The notes below the pieces were generated by a model that was given only the letters and a program-made list of their open reading frames with translations, was not told the origin of the DNA and did no database searches. From NCBI GenBank assembly GCA_017616575.1, contig JAFZXW010000005.1, forward strand, positions 1 to 5,265: 5,265 bases of DNA, in the 5' to 3' direction. Source of the DNA: Candidatus Methanomethylophilaceae archaeon. Lineage in GTDB: Archaea > Thermoplasmatota > Thermoplasmata > Methanomassiliicoccales > Methanomethylophilaceae. A program made the translations under genes and the position numbers. Position 1 is the first letter of the stretch. Each line of letters starts with the position of its first letter. Below are positions 1 to 5,265 of the stretch, piece by piece.

Positions 1-777
1 ATCCACATCCACGGCGGGATATGCCGTGAGGCTGGCGGACCTGTCGCTGGACGATATGGTGTACGTGCTGGAGTTCATGACCGTGTACCCGCCGGTCATG
101 TGGAGCGTGTAAGTCCCGGCCATGAGGTTGAGGACCGCGGTCCCCTCCTCTACCGGAGCTGAATACTGAAGGCCGCTGGACGTGTCAGTGGCCACCACCC
201 GTCCGCCGTCGACCTCCCTGCCGTTGCCGTCCTTGACCGTGGCGGTCAGCTTGTGGGTGGTCGGAGCGATGTGCAGGCCGGACACGGTCTTGCCGTCTCC
301 GGAGACGATGGCGACGTCGGAGGTGGAGATCTTCGAACCGGACGCGTCGTAGGCGGTCATGGCGTACTGCCCCTCGAGGACCTTCGCCAAGGAGAAGCTT
401 CCGTCGGAAGTCTCGGCCCCATACTTGAGATCGGAGACGGAGGCGTTCTGGAACACGAGCTTCATGTCCTTGCCGACGACGGGCTCCCCGTCAATGGAGA
501 AAATCCCGTCGACGCTGACGGTGGGAATCGTATAGACCGCGGGGACGGAGTCCTTGAAGGAGGCGATCTTGACGTTCCCAGACTTGAGGACGACGGTGCA
601 TCCGTCGGCGTCGGAAGGCATGGCGACCGAATACTTGCCGTCCCTGACGACATCGGAGGACTCGAGGACCTCCTTGTCCGTGACGGGGTTGTGAGTGTAG
701 AGCTCCACGACCATGCCGTCGACGGAGGACCCGTCATCAGCCTTGACGGACCCGCTCATGGAGTAGGTTCCGCCGAT
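1..777 (-). repeat. Three or more tandem beta-sandwich domains at the C-terminus of the STT3-like protein
   Basis: Residues about 821 to 1079 of the STT3-like protein look like consecutive domains of about 80-90 residues, rich in beta-branched residues, Gly and Asp. Their edges are roughly 821-900, 905-992 and 993-1075, and a fourth may begin at the window edge. Each has a first strand, then a D-G turn (KADDGSSVDG, SIDGEPVVGK, KDGNGREVDG), a strand such as VVELY, KLVFQ or RVVAT, and two of the three close with a G-x-Y strand (LEGQYAMTAYD, MAGTYTLHMTG). This pattern resembles the carboxypeptidase-regulatory-like or transthyretin-like fold. Divergence at residue level is high, so these are structural rather than DNA repeats. 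They are expected to lie outside the cell. The domain boundaries are my estimate. Confidence 0.5.
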
Positions 778-3237
778 GCCCTTGTACTCGTAAAGGATGT
801 AAGACGAGAGGTAGTTGATGACGCCTCCGTCCTTCTCCTGCTTCTTGACAGCCTCCTCGTAATCCATGTAGGTCCAGTCGTCGCTCTCGGGGTTCTTCTC
901 GGCGCTGTACCTGACAATCCACTTGGAGACCTCGAATCCCGCCATCTCCACAGGGTTGGCGGCCACGGTGCCGTCGCTCTTGGAAAGGGCGTACAGGTAG
1001 GAATAGGTCCCGGATACTCCGGCCTCGGTGTCGGAGGGCCCGATGTACGCCTGCCACAGGAAGGTGTCGTACATGTCCTCGGTGTACATGGTGTATCCAT
1101 AGTAGGCGTTGTAGGAGAAGAACTGGGGAATGGCGCCGTACGAATCGGAGCTGTAGTCGGCGAAATAGGCCATGGTGGAGAAGTGGTCTCCTCCGCCGTA
1201 CTGCAGAGGCAGCATGGCAGGCTCGAGGAGCACGTAGGAGATCTTCTGACCGGCAGTGGAGCACACGTTGTCGTAAGTCCTGGAGAGGTCGACGACGCCC
1301 ATGTTGTCGGTCATCTCCTTCACGCACACGAGATAGAGCGCGTTCTCGCGGGAGACGTCGGATTTGATGTTGCCGTAGTCTGCCGCATTGATCGTGAGCT
1401 CGTCGTAGAGCGCGTCGCAGTCGTTGAAATAGGTCTTGATCTGGTTGTACACCTTGGCGCTGGTGAAATCGGACGCGAAGTCGTCGATGTCGTTCGCCAG
1501 CATTATGCGCATGATCATGGACGCTATCGCTCCCGACGAACCTTCAGACAATAGAATATGCGACACTGCCGAGGTCCCGCCTCCTACGGAATCGGTGACC
1601 GAGTCGAACCCTCCGAGGTTCACGGCGTCGTAAGTGTAATCTATCCAAGTCGCGACTGCGCCGTCATTCTGGGAAGGATAATGGGAATCCAGGACGTCGC
1701 CGATAGGGTAGTCGTCCCCGGCCTTGATGAAGTACTGGGTGTTCCCGTTGTACAACACGTTCGAGGAGTCGTTGGTGGGCACGCCCGCGTCCAGTCCGTA
1801 GACGAGGTTGGGGGCTATGACCAGCAGCGCGATGATCAGCACGGAGGCGAGCGGCAGGGGCTTGAGGATCTTCTTGAAGCCCTTGGACAGGCCGGAGGCC
1901 CTGATCTCGCTGAACCATTCGCGAACCTTGGCGTACTTGACGAGCTTGACCAAGGCGGCGGCGGAGCCCACTCCGAAGACGCATCCGATGGAGGCGGCGG
2001 TGCCGTAAGAGGACCAGACCGCGAAGAACATCATGTAGAGCCAGACCGCCGTGAACAGCCTGAGGGAGGAGCGGTCCTTCCTGAGGAACACGTAGGTCTC
2101 GTAGAACGCGAGGCAGAGAGGCAGCCACATGGTGAGCCATCCGTAGTAGGAGGCCACATTGGACATCGACACGCGGCTGGAGACGAGCTCGCTCATGCGG
2201 CCGGCGTACATGGAGTTGCCGGCGACGAGAGCCGAGAAGAGGTCCGGGACCGCGAAGTACATCACGACGAGGACCGCGATGAAAGCGATGACGAGGACGG
2301 GTATGGTGATGACCCACGACTTGGACCCGAGGGCGACGAAAGCCGCCGCGAAGACCAAGGTCAGAACCGTCAGGAGGCAAGGTCCGGAGAAAACCGCGTC
2401 CCAGAGTCCGGCAGGAATGTAGTATGCCGCCGCGATCGCGATGCCTATTATCATTACTATGGCATAGACCAGGAAAGGCTGGCGCATGTCCTTCTCCCCG
2501 AAGCGGCAGACGGCGACCTGCAGGAGCAGGACGGCCGCCACGACGGCGATGAGGACTCCGAAGCCGTTCCAGGTCAGAGCGGCGAGGCCCAGGAAGATAC
2601 CGGCTATGACGCCGTTGATGATGGCGGACTTGCGGCCCTCGTCCTCTCCGAGAGCCTTGGCGGCCCTCACGAGGAAGAAGGACATGAACGCCACCAGGAA
2701 GGCGGCGAGGGCATACTCGTTCCCGTTGGAGAACACGGATGTGCATATCGGGAGAGGGAGGAACGCGAATATCAGGGCCCCGACCACGCCGATGGTCTTG
2801 CTCCCGAACATCTCTTTTCCGATGAGATAGACGGGAATGCACGTAAGCGCCCCGATTGCAGGATTGAGACCTCCCAATGCGGCCGAAGGAGATGTGAACG
2901 ACGCGATGCCCGCTGCTATGAAGTCGAGAAGCGGCGGGTTGACGTTGAGTCCTCCGACGGGGTAGTTCACGGCGGAATCCGCCCCGATGGCGTAACTGCC
3001 GTTCAATATGCTTTCGATCACATGCAGGTGGTACTGGGCCCCGGTGCCTCCGGACAACGCGAAATCGTTGCCTGCGGAGAATCCGTAGGAGAACACCGTC
3101 CTCAATAGCAGCGCTATCACAACGATGACGCATACGGAAATGGCACCCCAATGGCTGCCTAACCACCCTTTGCCGCTGGATTCGCGGCCTTCCTCCTTTA
3201 CAGAGGGGGAGGTTGTTTCGTTTCCTTTTTTAAGCAT
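1..3237 (-). CDS. AglB/STT3-family oligosaccharyltransferase-like membrane protein, divergent, C-terminus off the window
   Basis: STT3/AglB proteins transfer a lipid-linked glycan to Asn in N-x-S/T sequons on the outer face of the membrane. Translation from ATG at 3237 is open for 1079 codons to the window edge. Residues 1-28 are a charged cytosolic tail. About 13 hydrophobic segments follow (roughly 31-50, 120-166, 175-192, 205-243, 254-331, 363-432, 460-480), then a large exported domain, which is the STT3 layout. STT3-like landmarks are YHLHVIE (69-75), NYPVGG (91-96), LTWNGF (221-226), MSE (348-350, the TIxE/SVSE-like loop Glu) and VSHILLS (558-564), which follows the signature motif. The WWDYG motif reads WIDYT (531-535), and the usual acidic DxD-type residues near 66 and 171-174 are not Asp. 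Beta-rich repeats follow from about 821. Start choice: GGAG lies 9 nt upstream. A non-catalytic or altered paralogue is possible; the family is confident, the activity is not. Confidence 0.85.
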   Translation of the reverse strand, partial: MLKKGNETTSPSVKEEGRESSGKGWLGSHWGAISVCVIVVIALLLRTVFSYGFSAGNDFALSGGTGAQYHLHVIESILNGSYAIGADSAVNYPVGGLNVNPPLLDFIAAGIASFTSPSAALGGLNPAIGALTCIPVYLIGKEMFGSKTIGVVGALIFAFLPLPICTSVFSNGNEYALAAFLVAFMSFFLVRAAKALGEDEGRKSAIINGVIAGIFLGLAALTWNGFGVLIAVVAAVLLLQVAVCRFGEKDMRQPFLVYAIVMIIGIAIAAAYYIPAGLWDAVFSGPCLLTVLTLVFAAAFVALGSKSWVITIPVLVIAFIAVLVVMYFAVPDLFSALVAGNSMYAGRMSELVSSRVSMSNVASYYGWLTMWLPLCLAFYETYVFLRKDRSSLRLFTAVWLYMMFFAVWSSYGTAASIGCVFGVGSAAALVKLVKYAKVREWFSEIRASGLSKGFKKILKPLPLASVLIIALLVIAPNLVYGLDAGVPTNDSSNVLYNGNTQYFIKAGDDYPIGDVLDSHYPSQNDGAVATWIDYTYDAVNLGGFDSVTDSVGGGTSAVSHILLSEGSSGAIASMIMRIMLANDIDDFASDFTSAKVYNQIKTYFNDCDALYDELTINAADYGNIKSDVSRENALYLVCVKEMTDNMGVVDLSRTYDNVCSTAGQKISYVLLEPAMLPLQYGGGDHFSTMAYFADYSSDSYGAIPQFFSYNAYYGYTMYTEDMYDTFLWQAYIGPSDTEAGVSGTYSYLYALSKSDGTVAANPVEMAGFEVSKWIVRYSAEKNPESDDWTYMDYEEAVKKQEKDGGVINYLSSYILYEYKGIGGTYSMSGSVKADDGSSVDGMVVELYTHNPVTDKEVLESSDVVRDGKYSVAMPSDADGCTVVLKSGNVKIASFKDSVPAVYTIPTVSVDGIFSIDGEPVVGKDMKLVFQNASVSDLKYGAETSDGSFSLAKVLEGQYAMTAYDASGSKISTSDVAIVSGDGKTVSGLHIAPTTHKLTATVKDGNGREVDGGRVVATDTSSGLQYSAPVEEGTAVLNLMAGTYTLHMTGGYTVMNSSTYTISSSDRSASLTAYPAVDVD
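1633..1647 (-). other. Degenerate STT3 signature motif (WIDYT in place of WWDYG)
   Basis: Residues 531-535 read W-I-D-Y-T, about 50 residues after the last membrane helix, exactly where STT3/AglB/PglB proteins carry W-W-D-Y-G, which recognises the Ser/Thr of the sequon. The first Trp, the Asp and the Tyr are kept; the second Trp and the Gly are replaced. A Tyr follows, as in the common WWDYGY form, and the S-H-I found some 25 residues downstream in the family is also present (559-561). This anchors the alignment. Confidence 0.75.
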
Positions 3238-3246
3238 TCTATAAGT

Positions 3247-3250
3247 CTCC
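3247..3250 (-). promoter_or_regulatory. Shine-Dalgarno sequence of the STT3-like gene
   Basis: On the minus strand GGAG is followed by 9 nt and then the ATG at 3237. This supports that start over any other Met: the next in-frame Met codons fall inside the membrane region. Confidence 0.6.
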
Positions 3251-3282
3251 GTCTTTAGAATGGCGGTTCATGCTTAGTCCTG

Positions 3283-3297
3283 TATAAATAAGTTATA
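3283..3297 (-). promoter_or_regulatory. Probable archaeal TATA region for the STT3-like gene
   Basis: The minus strand reads TATAACTTATTTATA in an otherwise GC-rich locus, with TATTTATA at 3283-3290 as the better box. An archaeal start site about 25 nt downstream would fall near 3260. That gives a leader of roughly 20-25 nt that still contains the GGAG at 3247-3250. This indicates that the gene can be transcribed independently of pyrF. No convincing BRE is evident, and the start site is predicted by spacing only. Confidence 0.55.
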
Positions 3298-3310
3298 GGC
3301 AAGCACTTGT

Positions 3311-3338
3311 ATTATAATAAAAGTAAAAAGAAAGAGGT
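3311..3338 (-). terminator. T-rich terminator after pyrF
   Basis: Immediately after the pyrF TGA the minus strand is pyrimidine-rich and then T-rich, with T runs of 3, 5 and 4 before TATTATAA, and no clear hairpin. Archaeal RNA polymerase commonly terminates at such oligo-T tracts. Partial read-through into the STT3-like gene remains possible, as only 101 bp separate the two genes. Confidence 0.5.
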
Positions 3339-3992
3339 TCAGAGGACGGACATTATGTCCCCGCGGAACGCCTCGGCGGCGGATGCCGGATCCTCCGCGC
3401 CGTATATGGCCCTGCCCACGATGGCGTAGTCCGCCCCTGCCGAGATGGCGTCGGATGCCTTCCCGCCTTGGGCGCCCACCCCGGGGGACAAAATCTTCTT
3501 GGAGGGGCCGACGACAGACCTGACCGCCCTGATCCTGTCAGGACGGGTCGCGGGCGCTATGAAGCCGTCCACCCCGCATTCCACGCCCAGCCTGGCCATC
3601 TCCTCCGCATGCATGGCGGTGAACATCTTGGCGCCGGGATGGCTCATCTCGGTCACCGCGTAGATCTCCGCGCCTGAGGCGGCCTCGACCGCGGCCCTGA
3701 GGGAGTCGTCGCCGGTGAACGCGTGCACTATGACGGCAGAGGCCCCCCTGGACACGGCGTTCTCCACGATCAGCCTGACCGTGTTGGGTATGTCGGCTAC
3801 CTTGAAGTCGCATATGACGTCCGTAAGGTCCGCGAGGCGGGTTATCATCCCGGGGCCTTCGGAAAGGACCAGCGGCCAGTTGATCTTGATGGCGTCGACG
3901 GTCCCGGCGACCTTCTCCGCGACCTCCAGGGCCTTGCGCCCGTCCGTCTCGTCCAAGGCCAGGACCAGCCTGCTGTCCGACTTCATGCCCAT
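3339..3992 (-). CDS. pyrF: Orotidine-5'-phosphate decarboxylase (OMP decarboxylase)
   Basis: A cytosolic enzyme that decarboxylates OMP to UMP, the last step of de novo pyrimidine synthesis. The 217-aa product has the length of archaeal PyrF. Visible motifs are the opening strand RLVLALD (8-14), KINWPLVL (36-43), the catalytic tetrad region DFKVADIP with Asp62, Lys64 and Asp67 (plus Lys36), VHAFTGDDS (89-97), TEMSHPGA (114-121), the phosphate-gripping SPGVGAQGG (169-177) and VGRAIY (192-197). The start at 3992 is preceded by GGGAG with a 7-nt gap. A second ATG two codons in, at 3986, is also possible and would fit a leaderless transcript. The frame stays open upstream to an ATG at 4133, but that would overlap the divergent radical SAM gene and lacks family similarity. 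The gene ends in TGA; the STT3-like gene lies 101 bp downstream on the same strand. The identification is secure. Confidence 0.97.
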   Translation of the reverse strand: MGMKSDSRLVLALDETDGRKALEVAEKVAGTVDAIKINWPLVLSEGPGMITRLADLTDVICDFKVADIPNTVRLIVENAVSRGASAVIVHAFTGDDSLRAAVEAASGAEIYAVTEMSHPGAKMFTAMHAEEMARLGVECGVDGFIAPATRPDRIRAVRSVVGPSKKILSPGVGAQGGKASDAISAGADYAIVGRAIYGAEDPASAAEAFRGDIMSVL

Positions 3993-3999
3993 GCGACGA

Positions 4000-4004
4000 C
4001 TCCC
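4000..4004 (-). promoter_or_regulatory. Shine-Dalgarno sequence favouring the pyrF start at 3992
   Basis: Minus-strand GGGAG with a 7-nt spacer to ATG at 3992. It can only act if the transcript begins upstream of about 4005, which conflicts with a start site 25 nt from the AT box at 4010-4017. The real start is therefore either 3992 (with a leader) or 3986 (leaderless). Confidence 0.45.
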
Positions 4005-4009
4005 GACAC

Positions 4010-4017
4010 ATATTAAA
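4010..4017. promoter_or_regulatory. Single AT box in the divergent pyrF / radical SAM spacer
   Basis: ATATTAAA on the plus strand (TTTAATAT on the minus strand) is the only AT-rich element in the 46-bp spacer. On the plus strand its centre lies about 26 nt before the A of the radical SAM ATG at 4039, the archaeal TATA-to-start distance, and no Shine-Dalgarno precedes that ATG. A leaderless mRNA is therefore likely. On the minus strand the same distance points to about 3987, close to the alternative pyrF ATG at 3986. The box may serve either gene or both. Confidence 0.5.
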
Positions 4018-4038
4018 CCATCGCGCCGATGGCATCGC

Positions 4039-5082
4039 ATGAAGGAGATGGAATGCGGCTCCATGCTCAAAGGGGAGCTGGCGGAAGGCTGCAGGCATTG
4101 CATCGAAGGCTCGAAGATGGTCCTCCTGGTCACCGGCAGATGCCCATGGGGATGCTATTACTGTCCGGTGTCCCTGGAGAAAAAGGGGAAGGACGTGGTC
4201 TACGCCAACGAGGGGCGGGTCCACACGGACGAGGAGATAATCGCGGAGGCCGAGTCCATGGACGCCACCGGCACCGGGATCACCGGAGGGGACCCCCTGA
4301 CCTGCATGGACCGCACCGTCCACATGATCAGGATGCTCAAGGAGAAGTTCGGCCCCGGCCACCACATACACCTTTACACCGCGACCATCGACCCCGAGAA
4401 GGCCTCCGCCCTCGAGGAGGCAGGCCTGGACGAGATACGCTTCCATCCCCCCAGGGACATGTGGGCCCGCATGGGGGAGACCCGTCTGGCGGACATCGTC
4501 TCCAAGACCGGGATGGACGTCGGGATAGAGGTGCCGGCGATCCCCGGGTCGGAGGACGACCTGATCTCGCTGATAAGATACGCGACATCCGCCGGCGTCA
4601 AGTTCGTCAACCTGAACGAGCTGGAGTTCTCGGAGAGCAACTGGGACATGATGGACTCCCACGGATACGATGTTAGGGACGACGTCTCCTCCGCGGTGCT
4701 CGGCTCCGAGGAGACGGCGCTGAAGGCCATGGAGGCGTGCGAAGGGAGCATCCACTTCTGCTCCTCGCCTTTCAAGGACGGCGTCCAGCTCCGGAGGAGG
4801 CTGATCCGCAAGGCCGAGAACGTCTGCAAGGATTACCAAGGGATAACCGAGGACGGGACCATCGTCCGCGGGCTCCTGTACGCGCCCGACCCGGAGAAGG
4901 CCGCCGCGGAGCTCAGGGAGATGGGTGTCGAGGACGGCATGATGGCGGTCCTGGACAACAAGGTCGAGGTCGCCCCCTGGATCCTGGAGGAGATCGCCGA
5001 CCAGCTGGAGTACAAGTGCTACGTGTCGGAGCAGTACCCTACCGCCGACGGCCTGGAGGTCGAGAGGACCCCTCTGAACTGA
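4039..5082 (+). CDS. Radical SAM protein, COG2108 type (related to pyruvate formate-lyase activating enzyme), function unknown
   Basis: A 347-aa radical SAM enzyme. The cluster motif CPWGCYYC supplies Cys35, Cys39 and Cys42 (CxxxCxxC), which bind a 4Fe-4S cluster that cleaves S-adenosylmethionine. GITGGDP (80-86) is the SAM-binding GGE-like strand. Further blocks I associate with this archaeal family are GCRHCIEGSKMVLLVTG (17-33), DVVYANE (52-58), IHLYT (110-114), LDEIRFHP (130-137), GIEVPAIPG (162-170), NLNELEFSE (191-199) and HFCSSPFKDGVQLRRR (238-253). The pair Cys18/Cys21 before the cluster, together with Cys6, Cys89, Cys233, Cys240 and Cys262, leaves room for a second metal site. A small C-terminal domain (about 270-347) follows the barrel. 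The start at 4039 is chosen because it sits about 26 nt after an AT box; upstream codons in frame overlap pyrF. The gene is divergent from pyrF and convergent with nusA. Substrate and reaction are not known to me; older names linking it to formate-lyase activation rest only on the shared radical SAM core. Confidence 0.9.
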   Translation: MKEMECGSMLKGELAEGCRHCIEGSKMVLLVTGRCPWGCYYCPVSLEKKGKDVVYANEGRVHTDEEIIAEAESMDATGTGITGGDPLTCMDRTVHMIRMLKEKFGPGHHIHLYTATIDPEKASALEEAGLDEIRFHPPRDMWARMGETRLADIVSKTGMDVGIEVPAIPGSEDDLISLIRYATSAGVKFVNLNELEFSESNWDMMDSHGYDVRDDVSSAVLGSEETALKAMEACEGSIHFCSSPFKDGVQLRRRLIRKAENVCKDYQGITEDGTIVRGLLYAPDPEKAAAELREMGVEDGMMAVLDNKVEVAPWILEEIADQLEYKCYVSEQYPTADGLEVERTPLN

Positions 5083-5084
5083 AG

Positions 5085-5117
5085 AAAAGGAGGGATCGCT
5101 CCCTCCGTAAACGTTTT
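5085..5117. terminator. Bidirectional hairpin terminator between convergent genes
   Basis: GGAGGGA (5089-5095) pairs perfectly with TCCCTCC (5100-5106) around the loop TCGC. On the plus strand TTTT follows at 5114-5117, and another T run lies at 5125-5128. On the minus strand the mirror hairpin is followed directly by TTTT (complement of 5085-5088). It lies three codon-lengths or less after the radical SAM stop and about 57 nt beyond the NusA stop, so it can serve both transcripts. Termination is inferred from position and shape. Confidence 0.6.
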
Positions 5118-5162
5118 AGAAGCCGTTTTCCCAAACCGCGCCCGGAAGGCCGGAAGGGGGAC

Positions 5163-5265
5163 TCAGTCCACGCTGAGGCTCTGGATCTCGTGATGCCTGT
5201 TCACGATGTCCCTGGCTATGCGCAGATTCTTTCCAGCCTTGCCGATGGCACGGCCCTTGAGCTTG
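5163..5265 (-). CDS. nusA: NusA-like KH-domain transcription factor, C-terminal fragment
   Basis: Only the last 33 codons and a TGA lie in the window; the gene continues beyond the right edge. The visible part ends with KGRAIGKAGKNLRIARDI and then VNRHHEIQSLSVD. It contains a KH-domain GxxG loop (G-K-A-G) that contacts single-stranded RNA, inside the GRAIGK-GKN context typical of archaeal NusA, which consists of two KH domains and binds RNA during transcription elongation or termination. In many archaea nusA lies between rpl30e and rps12 in the RNA polymerase/ribosomal protein cluster. Here nothing co-directional follows it within the window: it faces the radical SAM gene across an 80-bp spacer. 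The fragment is short, so another archaeal KH protein cannot be fully excluded. Confidence 0.8.
   Translation of the reverse strand, partial: KLKGRAIGKAGKNLRIARDIVNRHHEIQSLSVD

Noticed and set aside
253..1554. Long open frame on the plus strand (433 codons)
   Set aside because: It is antisense to the STT3-like gene, has a low-complexity Gly/Val/Asp/His composition typical of an antisense frame of GC-rich DNA, and resembles no family.
1558..3166. Long open frames on the plus (1558-3108) and minus (1664-3166) strands
   Set aside because: Both overlap the membrane region of the STT3-like gene in other frames. The products are rich in Arg/Gly/Asp/His without motifs, whereas the STT3 frame gives clear membrane helices and signatures.
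3239..3271. Ten-codon upstream reading frame (MNRHSKDGDL) ending one base before the STT3-like ATG
   Set aside because: It could be a leader peptide, but its ATG lies upstream of the transcription start predicted from the TATA box, and such short frames are common by chance.
3715..4038. N-terminally extended radical SAM protein starting at 3715
   Set aside because: The first 108 codons are antisense to pyrF and low in family likeness; the AT box spacing and family-like residues support 4039.
3987..4133. N-terminally extended pyrF starting at 4133
   Set aside because: The extra 47 residues lack similarity to PyrF and would overlap the radical SAM coding region; a better start with GGGAG is at 3992.
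3538..4839. Minus-strand open frame of 433 codons across pyrF and the radical SAM gene
   Set aside because: It spans two well-supported genes in a non-coding frame and has no recognisable domain.
5143..5157. Short direct repeat CGGAAGG-C-CGGAAGG near the nusA end
   Set aside because: Only two 7-base copies in a GC-rich spacer; no sign of an array, attachment site or CRISPR.
1..5265. CRISPR array, tRNA or rRNA genes, insertion sequences, toxin-antitoxin or phage genes
   Set aside because: No repeat-spacer pattern, no tRNA arm motifs, no transposase or terminal repeats were seen; coding density leaves only spacers of 46-101 bp.

Overview
The window is GC-rich, densely coding archaeal DNA. It most likely comes from the Thermoplasmatota, in the region of the Methanomassiliicoccales (methylotrophic methanogens related to Methanomethylophilus). 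The archaeal assignment rests on four things: an AglB/STT3-type protein, an archaeal-style short PyrF, the end of an archaeal NusA-type KH protein, and short AT-rich TATA-like boxes in otherwise GC-rich spacers. The order-level assignment is an inference from protein flavour only. All three visible stop codons (PyrF, radical SAM protein, NusA) are TGA, and no in-frame TAG was seen.

Layout. Positions 1-3237, minus strand: 1079 codons of one uninterrupted gene whose 3' end lies beyond the left edge. It encodes a very large AglB/STT3-like oligosaccharyltransferase homologue, with about 13 membrane helices followed by a long exported region. The exported region ends in at least three consecutive predicted beta-sandwich domains. 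Positions 3238-3338: an AT-rich spacer with a probable promoter and Shine-Dalgarno sequence for this gene and a T-rich terminator for pyrF. Positions 3339-3992, minus strand: pyrF, orotidine-5'-phosphate decarboxylase, with all signature motifs. Positions 3993-4038: a 46-bp divergent spacer with a single AT box. Positions 4039-5082, plus strand: a 347-aa radical SAM protein of the uncharacterised COG2108 type (historically described as related to pyruvate formate-lyase activating enzyme). Positions 5083-5162: a convergent spacer with a perfect hairpin that can terminate in both directions. Positions 5163-5265, minus strand: the last 33 codons of a NusA-like KH-domain protein that enters from the right edge.

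The genes do not form one obvious pathway. PyrF makes UMP, and UDP-sugars derived from it feed glycan assembly, so a PyrF/AglB neighbourhood is metabolically compatible; each gene nevertheless appears to have its own transcription signals. The two items most worth attention are the STT3-like protein and the radical SAM protein. The STT3-like protein keeps the STT3 fold but has lost or altered several residues normally needed for catalysis, and it carries an unusual domain tail. The radical SAM protein has a conserved look, an extra cysteine pair before the iron-sulfur motif, and no known reaction that I can name.
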